Assembly (NCBI GenBank): GCA_000720805.1
Contig: JODI01000028.1
Span: 1 to 64,000 of the forward strand
DNA: 64,000 nucleotides
Direction: 5' to 3'
Source: Streptomyces violaceoruber
GTDB lineage: Bacteria > Actinomycetota > Actinomycetes > Streptomycetales > Streptomycetaceae
Part shown: in pieces, positions 34,497-42,542 of the stretch
Numbering within the stretch: position 1 is the stretch's first letter
Layout of the letters: the number at the start of each line of letters is the position of its first letter
Notes under the pieces: generated by a model
Databases searched by the model: none
What the model was told of the DNA's origin: nothing
What the model saw: the letters and a program-made list of their open reading frames with translations, nothing else
Translations under genes and position numbers: made by a program

Positions 34497-36802
34497 GCAA
34501 CGAAGCCGCCACCGCGACCACCGCCGCGGAGGCAGCACCCGCCCCCGAGCCGATCCCGCACGGCCTCGGCGTGCCCCTGCCGGCCGCCGAGGCCCGGGCC
34601 AAGACGGAGGGCACCTTCCCGTACGCGGCCGACCTGTGGGCCGAAGGCCTGCTGTGGGCGGCCGTACTGCGCTCCCCGCATCCGCACGCGCGCATTGTGT
34701 CGATCGACACGTCCCACGCGCGCGAGATGCCCGGAGTCCGGGCCGTCGTCACCCACGAGGACGTGCCCGGCAGCGCGCTGCTCGGGCGTGGCAAGGCCGA
34801 CCGGCCGGTGTTCGCCTCCGAGGTCGTACGCCATCACGGCGAGCCCATCGCGGCCGTCGCCGCCGACCACCCCGACACCGCGCGAATGGCCGCGGCCGCC
34901 GTCATCGTCGAGTACGAGGTGCTCGACCCGGTCACCGACCCCGAGCAGGCCTTCGAGGCGGAGCCGCTGCACCCCGACGGCAACCTGATCCGGCACATTC
35001 CGCTGCGCCACGGCGATCCGGACGCGGTCGGCGAGATCGTCGTCGAGGGCCAGTACCGCATCGGCCGCCAGGACCCGGCCCCCATCGGTGCCGAGGCCGG
35101 CCTGGCCGTGCCGCGCCCCGACGGCGGCGTCGAACTGTACGTGGCCTCCACGGACCCGCACACCGACCGCGACACCGCCGCCGCCTGCTACGGCCTGGAG
35201 CCGGAGCGCGTGAAGGTCGTCGTCACCGGCGTCCCCGGCGCCACCGCGGACCGCGAGGACCACGGCTTCCAGCTCCCGCTCGGACTGCTGGCCCTGAAGA
35301 CCGGCTGCCCGGTCAAGCTCACCGCGACGCGCGAAGAGTCCTTCCTCGGCCACACCCACCGGCACCCCACCCTGCTGAGATACCGCCACCACGCCGACGC
35401 CGAGGGCCGGTTGGTGAAGGTCGAGGCGCAGATCCTGCTCGACGCGGGCGCGTACGCGGACACCTCGTCGCAGGCGCTGGCCGCCGCGGTCTCCTTCGCC
35501 TGCGGTCCGTACGTCGTCCCGAACGCCTTCATCGAGGGCTGGGCCGTCCGCACCAACAACCCGCCCTCCGGCCATGTCCGCGGCGAGGGCGCGATGCAGG
35601 TGTGTGCCGCGTACGAGGCCCAGATGGACAAGCTGGCCAAGAGGCTGGGCGTCGACCCGGCGGAGCTGCGCCTGCGCAACGTGATGGCCACCGGGGACGT
35701 GCTCCCGACGGGCCAGACGGTGACCTGCCCGGCGCCCGTCGCCGAACTCCTGCAGGCGGTACGGGACGTCCCGCTCCCCGCGCTCCCCAAGGACACGCCC
35801 GAGGACGAGTGGCTGCTGCCGGGAGGCCCCGAGGGCGCCGGCGACCCGGGCGCGGTGCGCCGGGGCGTCGGCTACGGCCTGGGCATGGTGCACATGCTCG
35901 GCGCTGAGGGCACGGACGAGGTCTCCACGGCGACCGTCCGGGTCCAGGACGGCGTGGCGACGGTGCTGTGCGCGGCGGTGGAGACCGGCCAGGGCTTCAC
36001 CACGCTGGCCCGGCAGATCGTCCAGGACACCCTCGGTATCGACGAGGTCCACGTGGCCCCCGTCGACACCGACCAGCCACCGGCCGGCCCGAGCTGCCGC
36101 GGCCGCCACACCTGGGTGTCGGGCGGCGCGGTGGAACGCGCGGCCAAGATGGTCCGCACACAGCTGCTGCAGCCCCTGGCGCACAAGTTCGGCATGTCCA
36201 CCGAGCTGCTCCAGATCACCGACGGCAAGATCACCTCGTACGACGGCGTCCTGTCGACCACCGTCACCGAGGCGATGGACGGCAAGGAACTGTGGGCGAC
36301 CGCCCAGTGCCGCCCCCACCCGACCGAGCCCCTGGACGAGGCCGGCCAGGGCGACGCCTTCGTGGGCCTCGCCTTCTGCGCCATCCGCGCGGTGGTCGAC
36401 GTCGACATCGAACTGGGGTCGGTGCGCGTGGTCGAGCTGGCCCTCGCCCAGGACGTCGGCCGCGTTCTGAACCCGGCCCAGCTGGCGGCCCGCATCGAGG
36501 CGGGCGTCACCCAGGGCGTCGGTATCGCCCTCACGGAGAACCTGCGCAGCGCCCGTGGCGTGATCCGCCACCCCGACCTCACCGGCTACGCCCTTCCGAC
36601 GGCCCTGGACGCGCCCGACATCCGCATCGTGAAGCTGGTCGAGGAACGCGACGTGGTCGCCCCGTTCGGCGCGAAGGCGGTCAGCGCGGTCCCGGTGGTG
36701 ACCTCTCCCGCCGCCATCGCCTCCGCGGTCCGCGCCGCGACGGGCCGCCCGGTCAACCGCCTTCCGATCCGCCCCCAGGCGGCGGTGGTGACGAACCAGT
36801 GA
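34493..36802 (+). CDS. Molybdenum-cofactor-binding subunit with degenerate active site
   Basis: The 769-residue protein is the large subunit of the xanthine dehydrogenase family. It shows ARAKTEGTFPYAADL, the MCD-binding ETGQGFTTLARQIVQ and VRGEGAMQVCAAYEAQMDKL. The canonical GAKGVGEP segment, whose glutamate is the catalytic base, reads GAKAVSAV at residues 726-733, with Ala at 732. It may therefore not perform classical hydroxylation. The GTG start overlaps the Fe-S subunit stop. Medium, small and large subunits are in a row with 4-base overlaps, so a complex is still made. The substrate is unknown. Confidence 0.88.
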   Translation: MSNEAATATTAAEAAPAPEPIPHGLGVPLPAAEARAKTEGTFPYAADLWAEGLLWAAVLRSPHPHARIVSIDTSHAREMPGVRAVVTHEDVPGSALLGRGKADRPVFASEVVRHHGEPIAAVAADHPDTARMAAAAVIVEYEVLDPVTDPEQAFEAEPLHPDGNLIRHIPLRHGDPDAVGEIVVEGQYRIGRQDPAPIGAEAGLAVPRPDGGVELYVASTDPHTDRDTAAACYGLEPERVKVVVTGVPGATADREDHGFQLPLGLLALKTGCPVKLTATREESFLGHTHRHPTLLRYRHHADAEGRLVKVEAQILLDAGAYADTSSQALAAAVSFACGPYVVPNAFIEGWAVRTNNPPSGHVRGEGAMQVCAAYEAQMDKLAKRLGVDPAELRLRNVMATGDVLPTGQTVTCPAPVAELLQAVRDVPLPALPKDTPEDEWLLPGGPEGAGDPGAVRRGVGYGLGMVHMLGAEGTDEVSTATVRVQDGVATVLCAAVETGQGFTTLARQIVQDTLGIDEVHVAPVDTDQPPAGPSCRGRHTWVSGGAVERAAKMVRTQLLQPLAHKFGMSTELLQITDGKITSYDGVLSTTVTEAMDGKELWATAQCRPHPTEPLDEAGQGDAFVGLAFCAIRAVVDVDIELGSVRVVELALAQDVGRVLNPAQLAARIEAGVTQGVGIALTENLRSARGVIRHPDLTGYALPTALDAPDIRIVKLVEERDVVAPFGAKAVSAVPVVTSPAAIASAVRAATGRPVNRLPIRPQAAVVTNQ

Positions 36803-36933
36803 GCACGACCCCGGAGCCGGAGGAGCAGCCTCGCTACGAACCCCCGCCGGGTCTGGGGAAGCTGGCGCTGTGGGTCGTGCTGTTCGTGGTGGCGGCGGTG
36901 GTGGTCGTGGTGGGTGGCGTGTACTTCGCGTGA
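36799..36933 (+). CDS. 44-residue single-span membrane protein of the Mo-hydroxylase operon
   Basis: A GTG at 36799 overlaps the large-subunit stop (GTGA). It encodes an acidic Pro-rich head (STTPEPEEQPRYEPPPGLGK), one hydrophobic helix of about 20 residues (ALWVVLFVVAAVVVVVGGVY) and a two-residue end. The tight coupling supports a real gene. It could anchor the otherwise soluble hydroxylase complex or its disordered subunit to the membrane. No family is recognised. Confidence 0.72.
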   Translation: MSTTPEPEEQPRYEPPPGLGKLALWVVLFVVAAVVVVVGGVYFA

Positions 36934-36953
36934 GGTGGGTACGTCGCGGGCCG

Positions 36954-37043
36954 CGTGGACCTCTCGTGAGGCGTGGACCTCTCGTGAGGCGTGAATCTCT
37001 CGTGAGGCGTGGACCTCACCCAAGGCCTGCACCTGACGCGAGG
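36954..37043. repeat. Five-copy 18-bp tandem repeat
   Basis: CGTGGACCTCTCGTGAGG occurs twice exactly, then once with two changes, then in two more diverged copies, ending 11 bases before the next start codon. It fills the space between the 44-residue gene and the P-loop kinase gene. Confidence 0.88.
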
Positions 37044-37054
37044 CGGGGACGTCC

Positions 37055-37606
37055 GTGGCGCGGGGATCTGTGATCCGCGGGGTGGTCGTCGTCACGGGGG
37101 TCATGGCGGCCGGGAAGTCGACGGTGGCGCAGGCGCTGGCCGAGCATCTGCCGAGGTCGGCGCACGTACGCGGTGATGTCTTCCGGCGGATGATCGTGTC
37201 CGGGCGCGAGGAGTTCGTGCCCGGAGCCGCACCCGGCGGTGAGGCCGAGGCCCAACTCCGGCTCCGCTACCGGCTCTCGGCTGCGACGGCGGACGCGTAC
37301 GCGGAGGCAGGTTTCACCGCGGTCGTGCAGGACGTGCTGCTGGGTGAGGAGCTGTCGGCGTACGTCGACCTGGTCCGCACCCGCCCGCTGTACGTCGTCG
37401 TCCTGGCGCCGAGCCCGGAGACGGTCGCCGACCGGGAGGCCGGGCGGGAGAAGAACGGCTACGGTGACTGGACGGTCGAGGCACTGGACGGGGCGTTGCG
37501 GACGTCGACCCCGCGGATCGGCCTGTGGCTGGACAGCTCAGCGCTGACGGTCGCGGAGACCGTGGACGCGATCCTGGCGGGGTGGGAACGGGCGCGGGTC
37601 GCCTGA
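37055..37606 (+). CDS. P-loop kinase/phosphotransferase (AAA_33 type)
   Basis: The 183-residue protein has a Walker A (VTGVMAAGKSTVAQALAEHL), the lid motif HVRGDVFRRMIVSGREEF, and DREAGREKNGYGDWTVEALD. It resembles small-molecule phosphotransferases of the zeta-toxin/chloramphenicol-phosphotransferase group. The substrate is unknown. The GTG at 37055 is used; a GTG at 37070 is an alternative. It sits directly after a tandem repeat that probably contains its leader. Confidence 0.8.
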   Translation: MARGSVIRGVVVVTGVMAAGKSTVAQALAEHLPRSAHVRGDVFRRMIVSGREEFVPGAAPGGEAEAQLRLRYRLSAATADAYAEAGFTAVVQDVLLGEELSAYVDLVRTRPLYVVVLAPSPETVADREAGREKNGYGDWTVEALDGALRTSTPRIGLWLDSSALTVAETVDAILAGWERARVA

Positions 37607-37736
37607 CGTCTCCTGAGCCGGGGGCGTTGTCAGTGGTGGCGCGTAGTGTTCTGAGCAGTGGGGGACGGCTGCCGGACCTGACCGGCTGTGCGTGCCCCGC
37701 ACGGGGACTGTGAGTGAAGCACACGCGGGGGATCAC

Positions 37737-38834
37737 ATGAGTACGACGACCGACGCCGGCCCGGCGACGATCACACTGACCGAGGCCCAACTGGATCCGT
37801 ACATCACGCACGCGCCGACGCGTCGCTGGCTGACCGGCCCCGGACTGCCGGGTGACAGCGGCCTGTTCACCTTCGCGGGACTGCACGGGGAGGGCCTGCG
37901 GACGGTGGCCGACTCGACGGGTGATCCCGGCCGGCCGCTCGCTCGGGACCTGCGGGACCAGCTCGTGATAGGCGGGCTGGTGGGCCCCCGCGGACTGGCG
38001 ACGGAGTCGGTCCTGCTGGACGGCTCGACCGGCGAGATCTCGACGACGTACTTCTCCCATCACCGCCCGGACCTCATGACCCGCGCCCCGCTGGCGCCGT
38101 CGCTGCACACGCTCGTGCGCTTCGCGACGGCAACGGACGAACTGACGGACCCGCGGGGCGAGTTCGCGTCCTACGCCGGCCGTTTCGGCCCGACGGCGGT
38201 GGAGGAGGCGACACGGCGGTTGGTAGGCCTGTTCGAGGAGGGCATGGGCGGCGCCGAGGTTCCGACGTTCTGGAAGATCGCGGCCGGACTCCGCCCTCTG
38301 GCCCTGGTGGCGGCCCCGCGCACGGAGTCCGGACTCACCCTGGACCTCCCGCCCCGCCTCCTGGACCAGGAGTTCGGCCGGGGCAACGTGATGCGTTTCG
38401 AGGACATCGACTTCCCCGCGACCCTCACGCACGAGCCGACTCGCCGATTCCTGAGCGAGACGGGCCTGCCTGAGGACGGCGTCATCTTCTCCCTGGACAC
38501 GGACATCCCGCTCCTGACCCTCACCGAGAGCTACACCGACGCCCGGGCCGACGAGGTCCCGGCCCACGCCGACCACCTCATCCGCCTCGGATACCTGATC
38601 GAGGACAACAGCCTGGTGATCGATGGCACCACGGGCGAGATCCTGAACTGGAACGAGGCCGAGGCGAAGTTGCACTCCCTGAACACGGACGTCTCCACGC
38701 TGGCCTTCACGCTCTGGCTTCTGCACCGCGATGGAACTCGTCGACGACTCGCCGGTCCGTGAACTGACCCACCACCCGTACGCCCAGGGGGCCAAGACGC
38801 TGATCCGGGTCCTGTCGAAGATCGACCCGACAAG
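37737..38834 (+). pseudogene. Tandem SUKH-4 immunity-type protein, frameshifted and truncated
   Basis: From the ATG at 37737 (GGGG upstream) the protein has two related domains: PYITHAPTRRWLTGPGLPGD...VLLDGSTGEIS and ATLTHEPTRRFLSETGLPED...VIDGTTGEILNWNE. Both are typical of SUKH-4 immunity proteins. The frame stops at 38762 with LLHRDGTRRRLAGP, but the expected continuation (MELVDDSPVRELTHHP, then AQGAKTLIRVLSKIDPT) lies in the +1 frame from 38731 to about 38834. A frameshift therefore breaks the second domain, and homology ends abruptly at a lower-GC segment. A shortened product of 341 residues could still be made. SUKH proteins protect against contact-dependent toxins; no toxin gene is nearby. 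Confidence 0.75.
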
Positions 38835-39110
38835 GACAAGCTTCGGCACAGCGGGATCCTTTGCGTCGGGCGTCTGCCGGAATCCCCGCCGCGATATCTC
38901 TGAAACTGCCGGAACGGGAATCCGCGAATCAGCTTCTTCCATTGTTGCGAATTGCGTCAAGCGAGCCTTGTGGAAACCGCCATAATCCAATGTCAAGGGA
39001 ATGTCAATTTTCGGGATCTGATCAAGAGTTAAGGCGTTGTAGCCACTTGTCGGGTAGCGGGCGGGCGACCGTCGAAGGGTGATTTCACGCCATCCGGCGG
39101 CGTGCGCTCC
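38835..39110 (-). other. Lower-GC segment with a possible gene fragment on the minus strand
   Basis: This stretch has clearly more A+T than its surroundings. On the minus strand it stays open and reads GWREITLRRSPARYPTSGYN, then LTLDQIPKIDIPLTLDYGG and EEADSRIPVPAVSEISRRGF. That looks like a piece of a real protein whose start and end are both missing. I do not recognise the family. It meets the SUKH-4 remnant at about 38835, which suggests a recombination junction. Confidence 0.4.
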
Positions 39111-39147
39111 ACGATGAGTGGCGGCATTATTGGGTATCCTCGGATAC

Positions 39148-39603
39148 ATGGCCTCTGTTCCCTGGGAAACCCGTGAACTCACGGTCGGTGAACTGGCCGA
39201 GCGCAGTGGAGTCAGCACCTCGGCACTGAGGTTCTACGAACGGCATGGACTCCTGCAGAGCCGGCGTACGACAGGCAACCAGCGACGCTACCCGCGTGAC
39301 GCACTGCGTCGTGTCGCCTTCATCAGGGCATCACAGCGCGTGGGTATCTCCCTGGAGACCATCGGGGCCGTCCTCAGCCTGCTGCCGGACGGCCGTACGC
39401 CCACCCGTGAGGACTGGGAGCACGCCTGTGCGTGCTGGCACGCGGATCTCACCAAGCGCATCAAGCGACTTGAGGCGTTACGGGACCAGCTCACGGACTG
39501 CATCGGCTGTGGCTGTCTGTCCCTGGACCGTTGCACCCTGGCCAACCCGGAGGACATCCTCGGTGAGCTGGGCGCGGGGGCCAGGCGGCTCGTCGACGAC
39601 TGA
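39148..39603 (+). CDS. soxR: SoxR-like redox-sensing MerR regulator
   Basis: The 151-residue protein has a MerR helix-turn-helix (LTVGELAERSGVSTSALRFY), a dimerisation helix and the SoxR [2Fe-2S] motif CIGCGCLSLDRC, with ligands C118, C121, C123 and C129. Actinobacterial SoxR senses redox-active metabolites and turns on exporters and reductases. Convergent genes here encode an MFS exporter and an FMN reductase. Codon 111 (39478-39480) is TTA, so expression probably needs bldA tRNA. No ribosome site precedes the ATG. TATCCT at 39135-39140, inside the dyad GTATCC-TC-GGATAC, could be a -10 giving a leaderless message. Confidence 0.88.
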   Translation: MASVPWETRELTVGELAERSGVSTSALRFYERHGLLQSRRTTGNQRRYPRDALRRVAFIRASQRVGISLETIGAVLSLLPDGRTPTREDWEHACACWHADLTKRIKRLEALRDQLTDCIGCGCLSLDRCTLANPEDILGELGAGARRLVDD

Positions 39604-39634
39604 GCCGCGTCACCGGCCGGTCCGAGGCCCCGCA

Positions 39635-40900
39635 TCAGGTTCCCGCGCCCTGCCGGTCCGGGTCCGATCCACGCGGCCCCCGCGCGGTGCCCTCGGCGGT
39701 CTGCTCCGGCCCGGGCTCCCGGACGCGGGCGATGAGGAGGGCCAGGAGCACCAGCGCCGACACTGCCGCGGCCCCGAGGTAACCCGCCTTGGTGGTCGTG
39801 GCGTCGACCACGGGGCCCAGTACCAGAGGTGCGGCGAACTGCCCGGCGAAGATGGCGGTTCCCGACAGCGCCACCGAGCGCCCGCGCAGCTCGGTCGGCG
39901 TGTGTTCGTTGATCAGCACCGTGGCGACCGGGAACACGATGCCGCCGCCCAGCCCGTAGAGCACCAGCCCCACCACCATGAGCAGCGGTTCGTCGGTGGT
40001 GCCCAGGAGCGCGAAGCCCGCCAGCCACAGGACCGCCATCGCGCGCAGCAGGAAGGAATAGGACAGGCGGGCGCGCAGGGGCGCGTAGACCAGGCCGATC
40101 GCGGGCGTGCCCAGCGCGGTGCCGAGCGTGATGACCGCGACCATGAAGGGTTCCTCGATGCCGACCTCGGCCAGGCGGGTGGGCATGAAGATGGCCAGGG
40201 CGTAGGCGAGGAAGAAGTCGATGACCAGCAGGAGGTAGAAGCCGAGGAGGGCCGGACTGTGCCGCAGCAGGGTGAGTGAGCCGCCGCGCGGGCCCGCGTT
40301 CTCGTCCTTGCCGGTACCGGTCCGTGTCGAGGCGGGCAGGGCCGTACCGGTGGCGACGGCCAGGGGGATGGCCACGGCGTAGATCGCGAACGTGATGTGC
40401 CAGCCAAGACCGCCGAGAGCACCGGCGAGGAGGGACCACACGATCCCGCCGACACTCATGGCGGAGGAACGCCAGCCCATCACCTTGTCGCGGTCCCGGC
40501 CGTGGTAGAGGGCGAGCAGCGCGACCGTGGTCCCGGAGAACACGAAGGCCGCGGCGAAGCCGAAGAACACCCGGGTGGCGATCAGCACCAGGTAGGAGTC
40601 GGCGAGGCCGCCCGCCGATCCGGTCACGCCGTACAGCAGCAGGCCCGCCGTCAGCGGGGTTCGTACGCCGTAGCGGTCTATGAGCCGGCCGGCGACCGGG
40701 CTGGCGAGGGCGAGAGTGAGGCTGTGCGCGGTGAGGATGAAGCCTGCCTCGGTACCGCTGATGCCCAGGTCGCCGCGGATCACCTCCAGCACCGGTGAGA
40801 CTATGGCGCCTGCCATCACCGTGAGTGTCGACGTGAGCAGCAGCGCGGTCAGAGCTGCCCGGTGGGGGATCGGGATACGGGCAGTGGTGGGCGTGCTCAT
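39635..40900 (-). CDS. MFS transporter, probable drug or metabolite exporter
   Basis: The 421-residue protein has twelve predicted helices, with the motif A loop GRLIDRYGVRTPL after helix 2 and the antiporter-like GGGIVFPVATVLINEHTPTE later. It starts MSTPTTARIPIPHRAALTAL at 40900, where AGGAG lies six bases upstream. It runs toward the convergent soxR-like gene. It may export a redox-active compound sensed by that regulator; this is inferred from context. A hairpin at 40989-41023 separates it from the FMN reductase gene. Confidence 0.88.
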   Translation of the reverse strand: MSTPTTARIPIPHRAALTALLLTSTLTVMAGAIVSPVLEVIRGDLGISGTEAGFILTAHSLTLALASPVAGRLIDRYGVRTPLTAGLLLYGVTGSAGGLADSYLVLIATRVFFGFAAAFVFSGTTVALLALYHGRDRDKVMGWRSSAMSVGGIVWSLLAGALGGLGWHITFAIYAVAIPLAVATGTALPASTRTGTGKDENAGPRGGSLTLLRHSPALLGFYLLLVIDFFLAYALAIFMPTRLAEVGIEEPFMVAVITLGTALGTPAIGLVYAPLRARLSYSFLLRAMAVLWLAGFALLGTTDEPLLMVVGLVLYGLGGGIVFPVATVLINEHTPTELRGRSVALSGTAIFAGQFAAPLVLGPVVDATTTKAGYLGAAAVSALVLLALLIARVREPGPEQTAEGTARGPRGSDPDRQGAGT

Positions 40901-40988
40901 GGCGGTCTCCTGTTCATCGGCCGCGGCACGGTCTGGCCGACTGGCGGCTCCCGTCGAGCGCGTGCGCGGCGGGGCGGGTGGCAAGGGG

Positions 40989-41023
40989 AGCCCTGGGCAG
41001 GCGGGTCGGGCCTGCCCAGGGCT
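40989..41023 (-). terminator. Perfect 13-bp stem between FMN reductase and MFS genes
   Basis: AGCCCTGGGCAGG pairs exactly with CCTGCCCAGGGCT around nine bases. It lies just after the FMN reductase stop on the minus strand, so it should end or weaken transcription before the exporter gene. Confidence 0.82.
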
Positions 41024-41035
41024 GGAGGGGAGTGG

Positions 41036-41620
41036 TCAGGCTTCGTAGGGGCGCGTCACTCGGCCCTGGCGCAGCACGGTGCCCCACCAGTCCAGCTGGC
41101 CGAGCATGGTCTTGGCGGCCGCGGCGCTCTCTCCCCCGTCGGCGATCGCCGACGGGTTGTCGAACAGGCTCCACGCGTTGTGGAAGCTGAGGGCGTCGCG
41201 CACGCTCACCGCGTGCAGTTCGGCGATGATCTGCCGCAGGTGCTCGGCGGCCCGGATCCCCCCGCCCTGGCCGCCGTAGGAGACCAGGCCGAAGGGCTTG
41301 GCCACCCACTCCGGGCGGAACCAGTCGAGCATGTTCTTCAGGCCGGCCGGGATGCTGTGGTTGTACTCGGGCGTCACCAGGACGAAGGCGTCCGCCGCGG
41401 CCAGGCGACGGGCGAGGCCCTCTTGGGTGGCCGCGGTCCGCGCGTCGAGCTCGGCCGGCATGGTCAGTGGCAGAGGTGTCTCGGCCAGGTCGATCGTGTC
41501 CACTTCGAACCGGCCGTGTCCCCGTGCCTCCTCGGCGAACCAGTTCGCCACCGTGGAGCCGAAACGGCCCTCGCGAACACTGCCGACGATAACGGCCAGC
41601 TGGAGCAGGGAATTACTCAT
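41036..41620 (-). CDS. NAD(P)H-dependent FMN reductase family protein
   Basis: The 194-residue flavodoxin-fold protein has the FMN motif LAVIVGSVREGRFGSTVANW and the second signature VTPEYNHSIPAGLKNMLDWF with SYGGQGGG. It would reduce FMN or act as a quinone/azo-type reductase in the cytoplasm. The ATG at 41620 has GGAG six bases before it; longer upstream frames are not coding. A MerR-type dyad at 41684-41699 next to a TTGACT box suggests control by the SoxR-like regulator encoded 2 kb away. Confidence 0.9.
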   Translation of the reverse strand: MSNSLLQLAVIVGSVREGRFGSTVANWFAEEARGHGRFEVDTIDLAETPLPLTMPAELDARTAATQEGLARRLAAADAFVLVTPEYNHSIPAGLKNMLDWFRPEWVAKPFGLVSYGGQGGGIRAAEHLRQIIAELHAVSVRDALSFHNAWSLFDNPSAIADGGESAAAAKTMLGQLDWWGTVLRQGRVTRPYEA

Positions 41621-41683
41621 CAGATCTCCGTTGTATGGGGGGAGGAGGAAGTGATGCGCACCGGAACAGCTCGATGGTCGTAG

Positions 41684-41704
41684 TTGAACCTTGGTTAAAG
41701 TCAA
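41684..41704 (-). promoter_or_regulatory. Candidate MerR/SoxR-type operator-promoter
   Basis: On the minus strand, TTGACT (41704-41699) is followed at once by the near-perfect dyad TTTAACC-AA-GGTTCAA (41699-41684), then TACGAC. A dyad sitting directly downstream of the -35 box is the usual architecture of MerR-family promoters. The likely regulator is the SoxR-like protein. Confidence 0.55.
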
Positions 41705-41796
41705 GCGATCCCGACCCGTCGTCCCGCGCTCACGGGAAAGTTCGCCGCCCGGCCCCACAGGGACCGGGCGGGACTGCGACGCGCTTGTTCCACGGG

Positions 41797-42060
41797 TCAG
41801 ATATGAAGGGCCGTGGCCCGGGTGTTGAGACAGGCCAGCAGTGTGCGGGCCTGCACGTTGACGTAATGGCTCCGCTGCGCGAGGGAGTTCAGCCGCGCGG
41901 GCGTGAGCCAGCAGTATCCGGGTGGCGGGTCCAGCGGGGCCTCCGACTCGTCCGCTTCGGCGATGAGGTAGCGGCTCTGCGCGTCGAGAAAGCGTCCGCC
42001 CTACTCGGAGTGCACGGCCTCGTAGCGGATCCGCCCGGAGGCGTTCAGGACCCGGCCGGG
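41797..42060 (-). pseudogene. C-terminal fossil of NDP-hexose 2,3-dehydratase
   Basis: The minus strand reads GRVLNASGRIRYEAVHSE, a TAG, then GGRFLDAQSRYLIAEADESE, PPPGYCWLTPARLNSLAQRS and HYVNVQARTLLACLNT, before TGA at 41799-41797. This is the end of the deoxysugar enzyme NDP-hexose 2,3-dehydratase (EvaA/TylCVI family). The usual HSEEGGRF has become HSE-stop-GGRF, which fits one GAG-to-TAG change. About 85 of some 460 residues remain. No other sugar or antibiotic genes are near. It abuts an integrase remnant, so it was probably carried or trapped by mobile DNA. Confidence 0.75.
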
Positions 42061-42065
42061 AAGCG

Positions 42066-42499
42066 GTGGGAGGAAACGGGTTGATCTTCCCGGACGAACA
42101 CGGCCGTAGCCCGTCCCACCGTCGGGACCGGGCCGAGTGGAAGGAACTCCTCACGGAGGCGAAGGTGCGAGACGGACGCCTTCACGACGCCCGCCACACG
42201 GCCGCGACGTTCTGCTGATCCGCGGTGTCCCGGAACGGGCGGTCATGGGGCTCATGGGTTGGTCGACGACCGCCATGGCCGCCCGGTACCAGCACATGGT
42301 GGACGCGGTGCGGGCCGACGTCGCAAGGAGCACCAAGGCTGTGTTGTGTTCGTTCCTCAGCCTTGAGAGGCAGACGCTCGTTCGAATGAGACGGGAACTG
42401 AGACGGCCAACAACAGGGCGGCACCCCGAAAGGGGGCCGCCCTGTTGGTTTTGCCAGGTCAAGGCACTTGAGGCCGTGGCGGGAATCGAACCCGCGTAA
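42066..42499 (+). pseudogene. Tyrosine recombinase (integrase) remnant, frameshifted
   Basis: The frame from 42066 reads GLIFPDEHGRSPSHRRDRAE, then WKELLTEAKVRDGRLHDARH and TAATFC before a TGA at 42216-42218. The neighbouring frame continues LLIRGVPERAVMGLMGWSTT and AMAARYQHMVDAVRADVA. The catalytic HxxR (HDARH) and the HYQHM-like region with the tyrosine are thus split by loss of one base after the TTC at 42210-42212. The N-terminal two thirds are absent. It points toward tRNA-Cys, as integrases of tRNA-integrating actinomycete elements do. It is inactive. Confidence 0.82.
42411..42447. terminator. Hairpin between integrase remnant and tRNA-Cys
   Basis: CAACAGGGCGGC and GCCGCCCTGTTG form a 12-bp stem that continues inward through CCCC/GGGG with one bulged base. 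It lies 24 bases beyond the 3' end of the tRNA on the minus strand and probably terminates the tRNA transcript. A short T run (GTTTTG) follows on the plus strand. Confidence 0.8.
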
Positions 42500-42542
42500 C
42501 TCGCTTTGCAGGCGAGTCCCTAAACCACTCGGGCACACGGCC
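42471..42542 (-). tRNA. tRNA-Cys (anticodon GCA)
   Basis: The minus strand folds as a tRNA. The acceptor is GGCCGTG/CACGGCC with discriminator U. The anticodon stem is CTCGC/GCGAG with loop CTGCAAA (anticodon GCA), and the T arm is CGGGTTCGAATCCCG. CCA is not encoded, as is common in Streptomyces. Its 3' end faces the integrase remnant, which marks it as a probable old integration target. Confidence 0.95.

Noticed and set aside
36954..37043. CRISPR-like repeats.
   Set aside because: The 18-bp units are directly adjacent without unique spacers, so this is a simple tandem repeat. No cas genes are present in the window.
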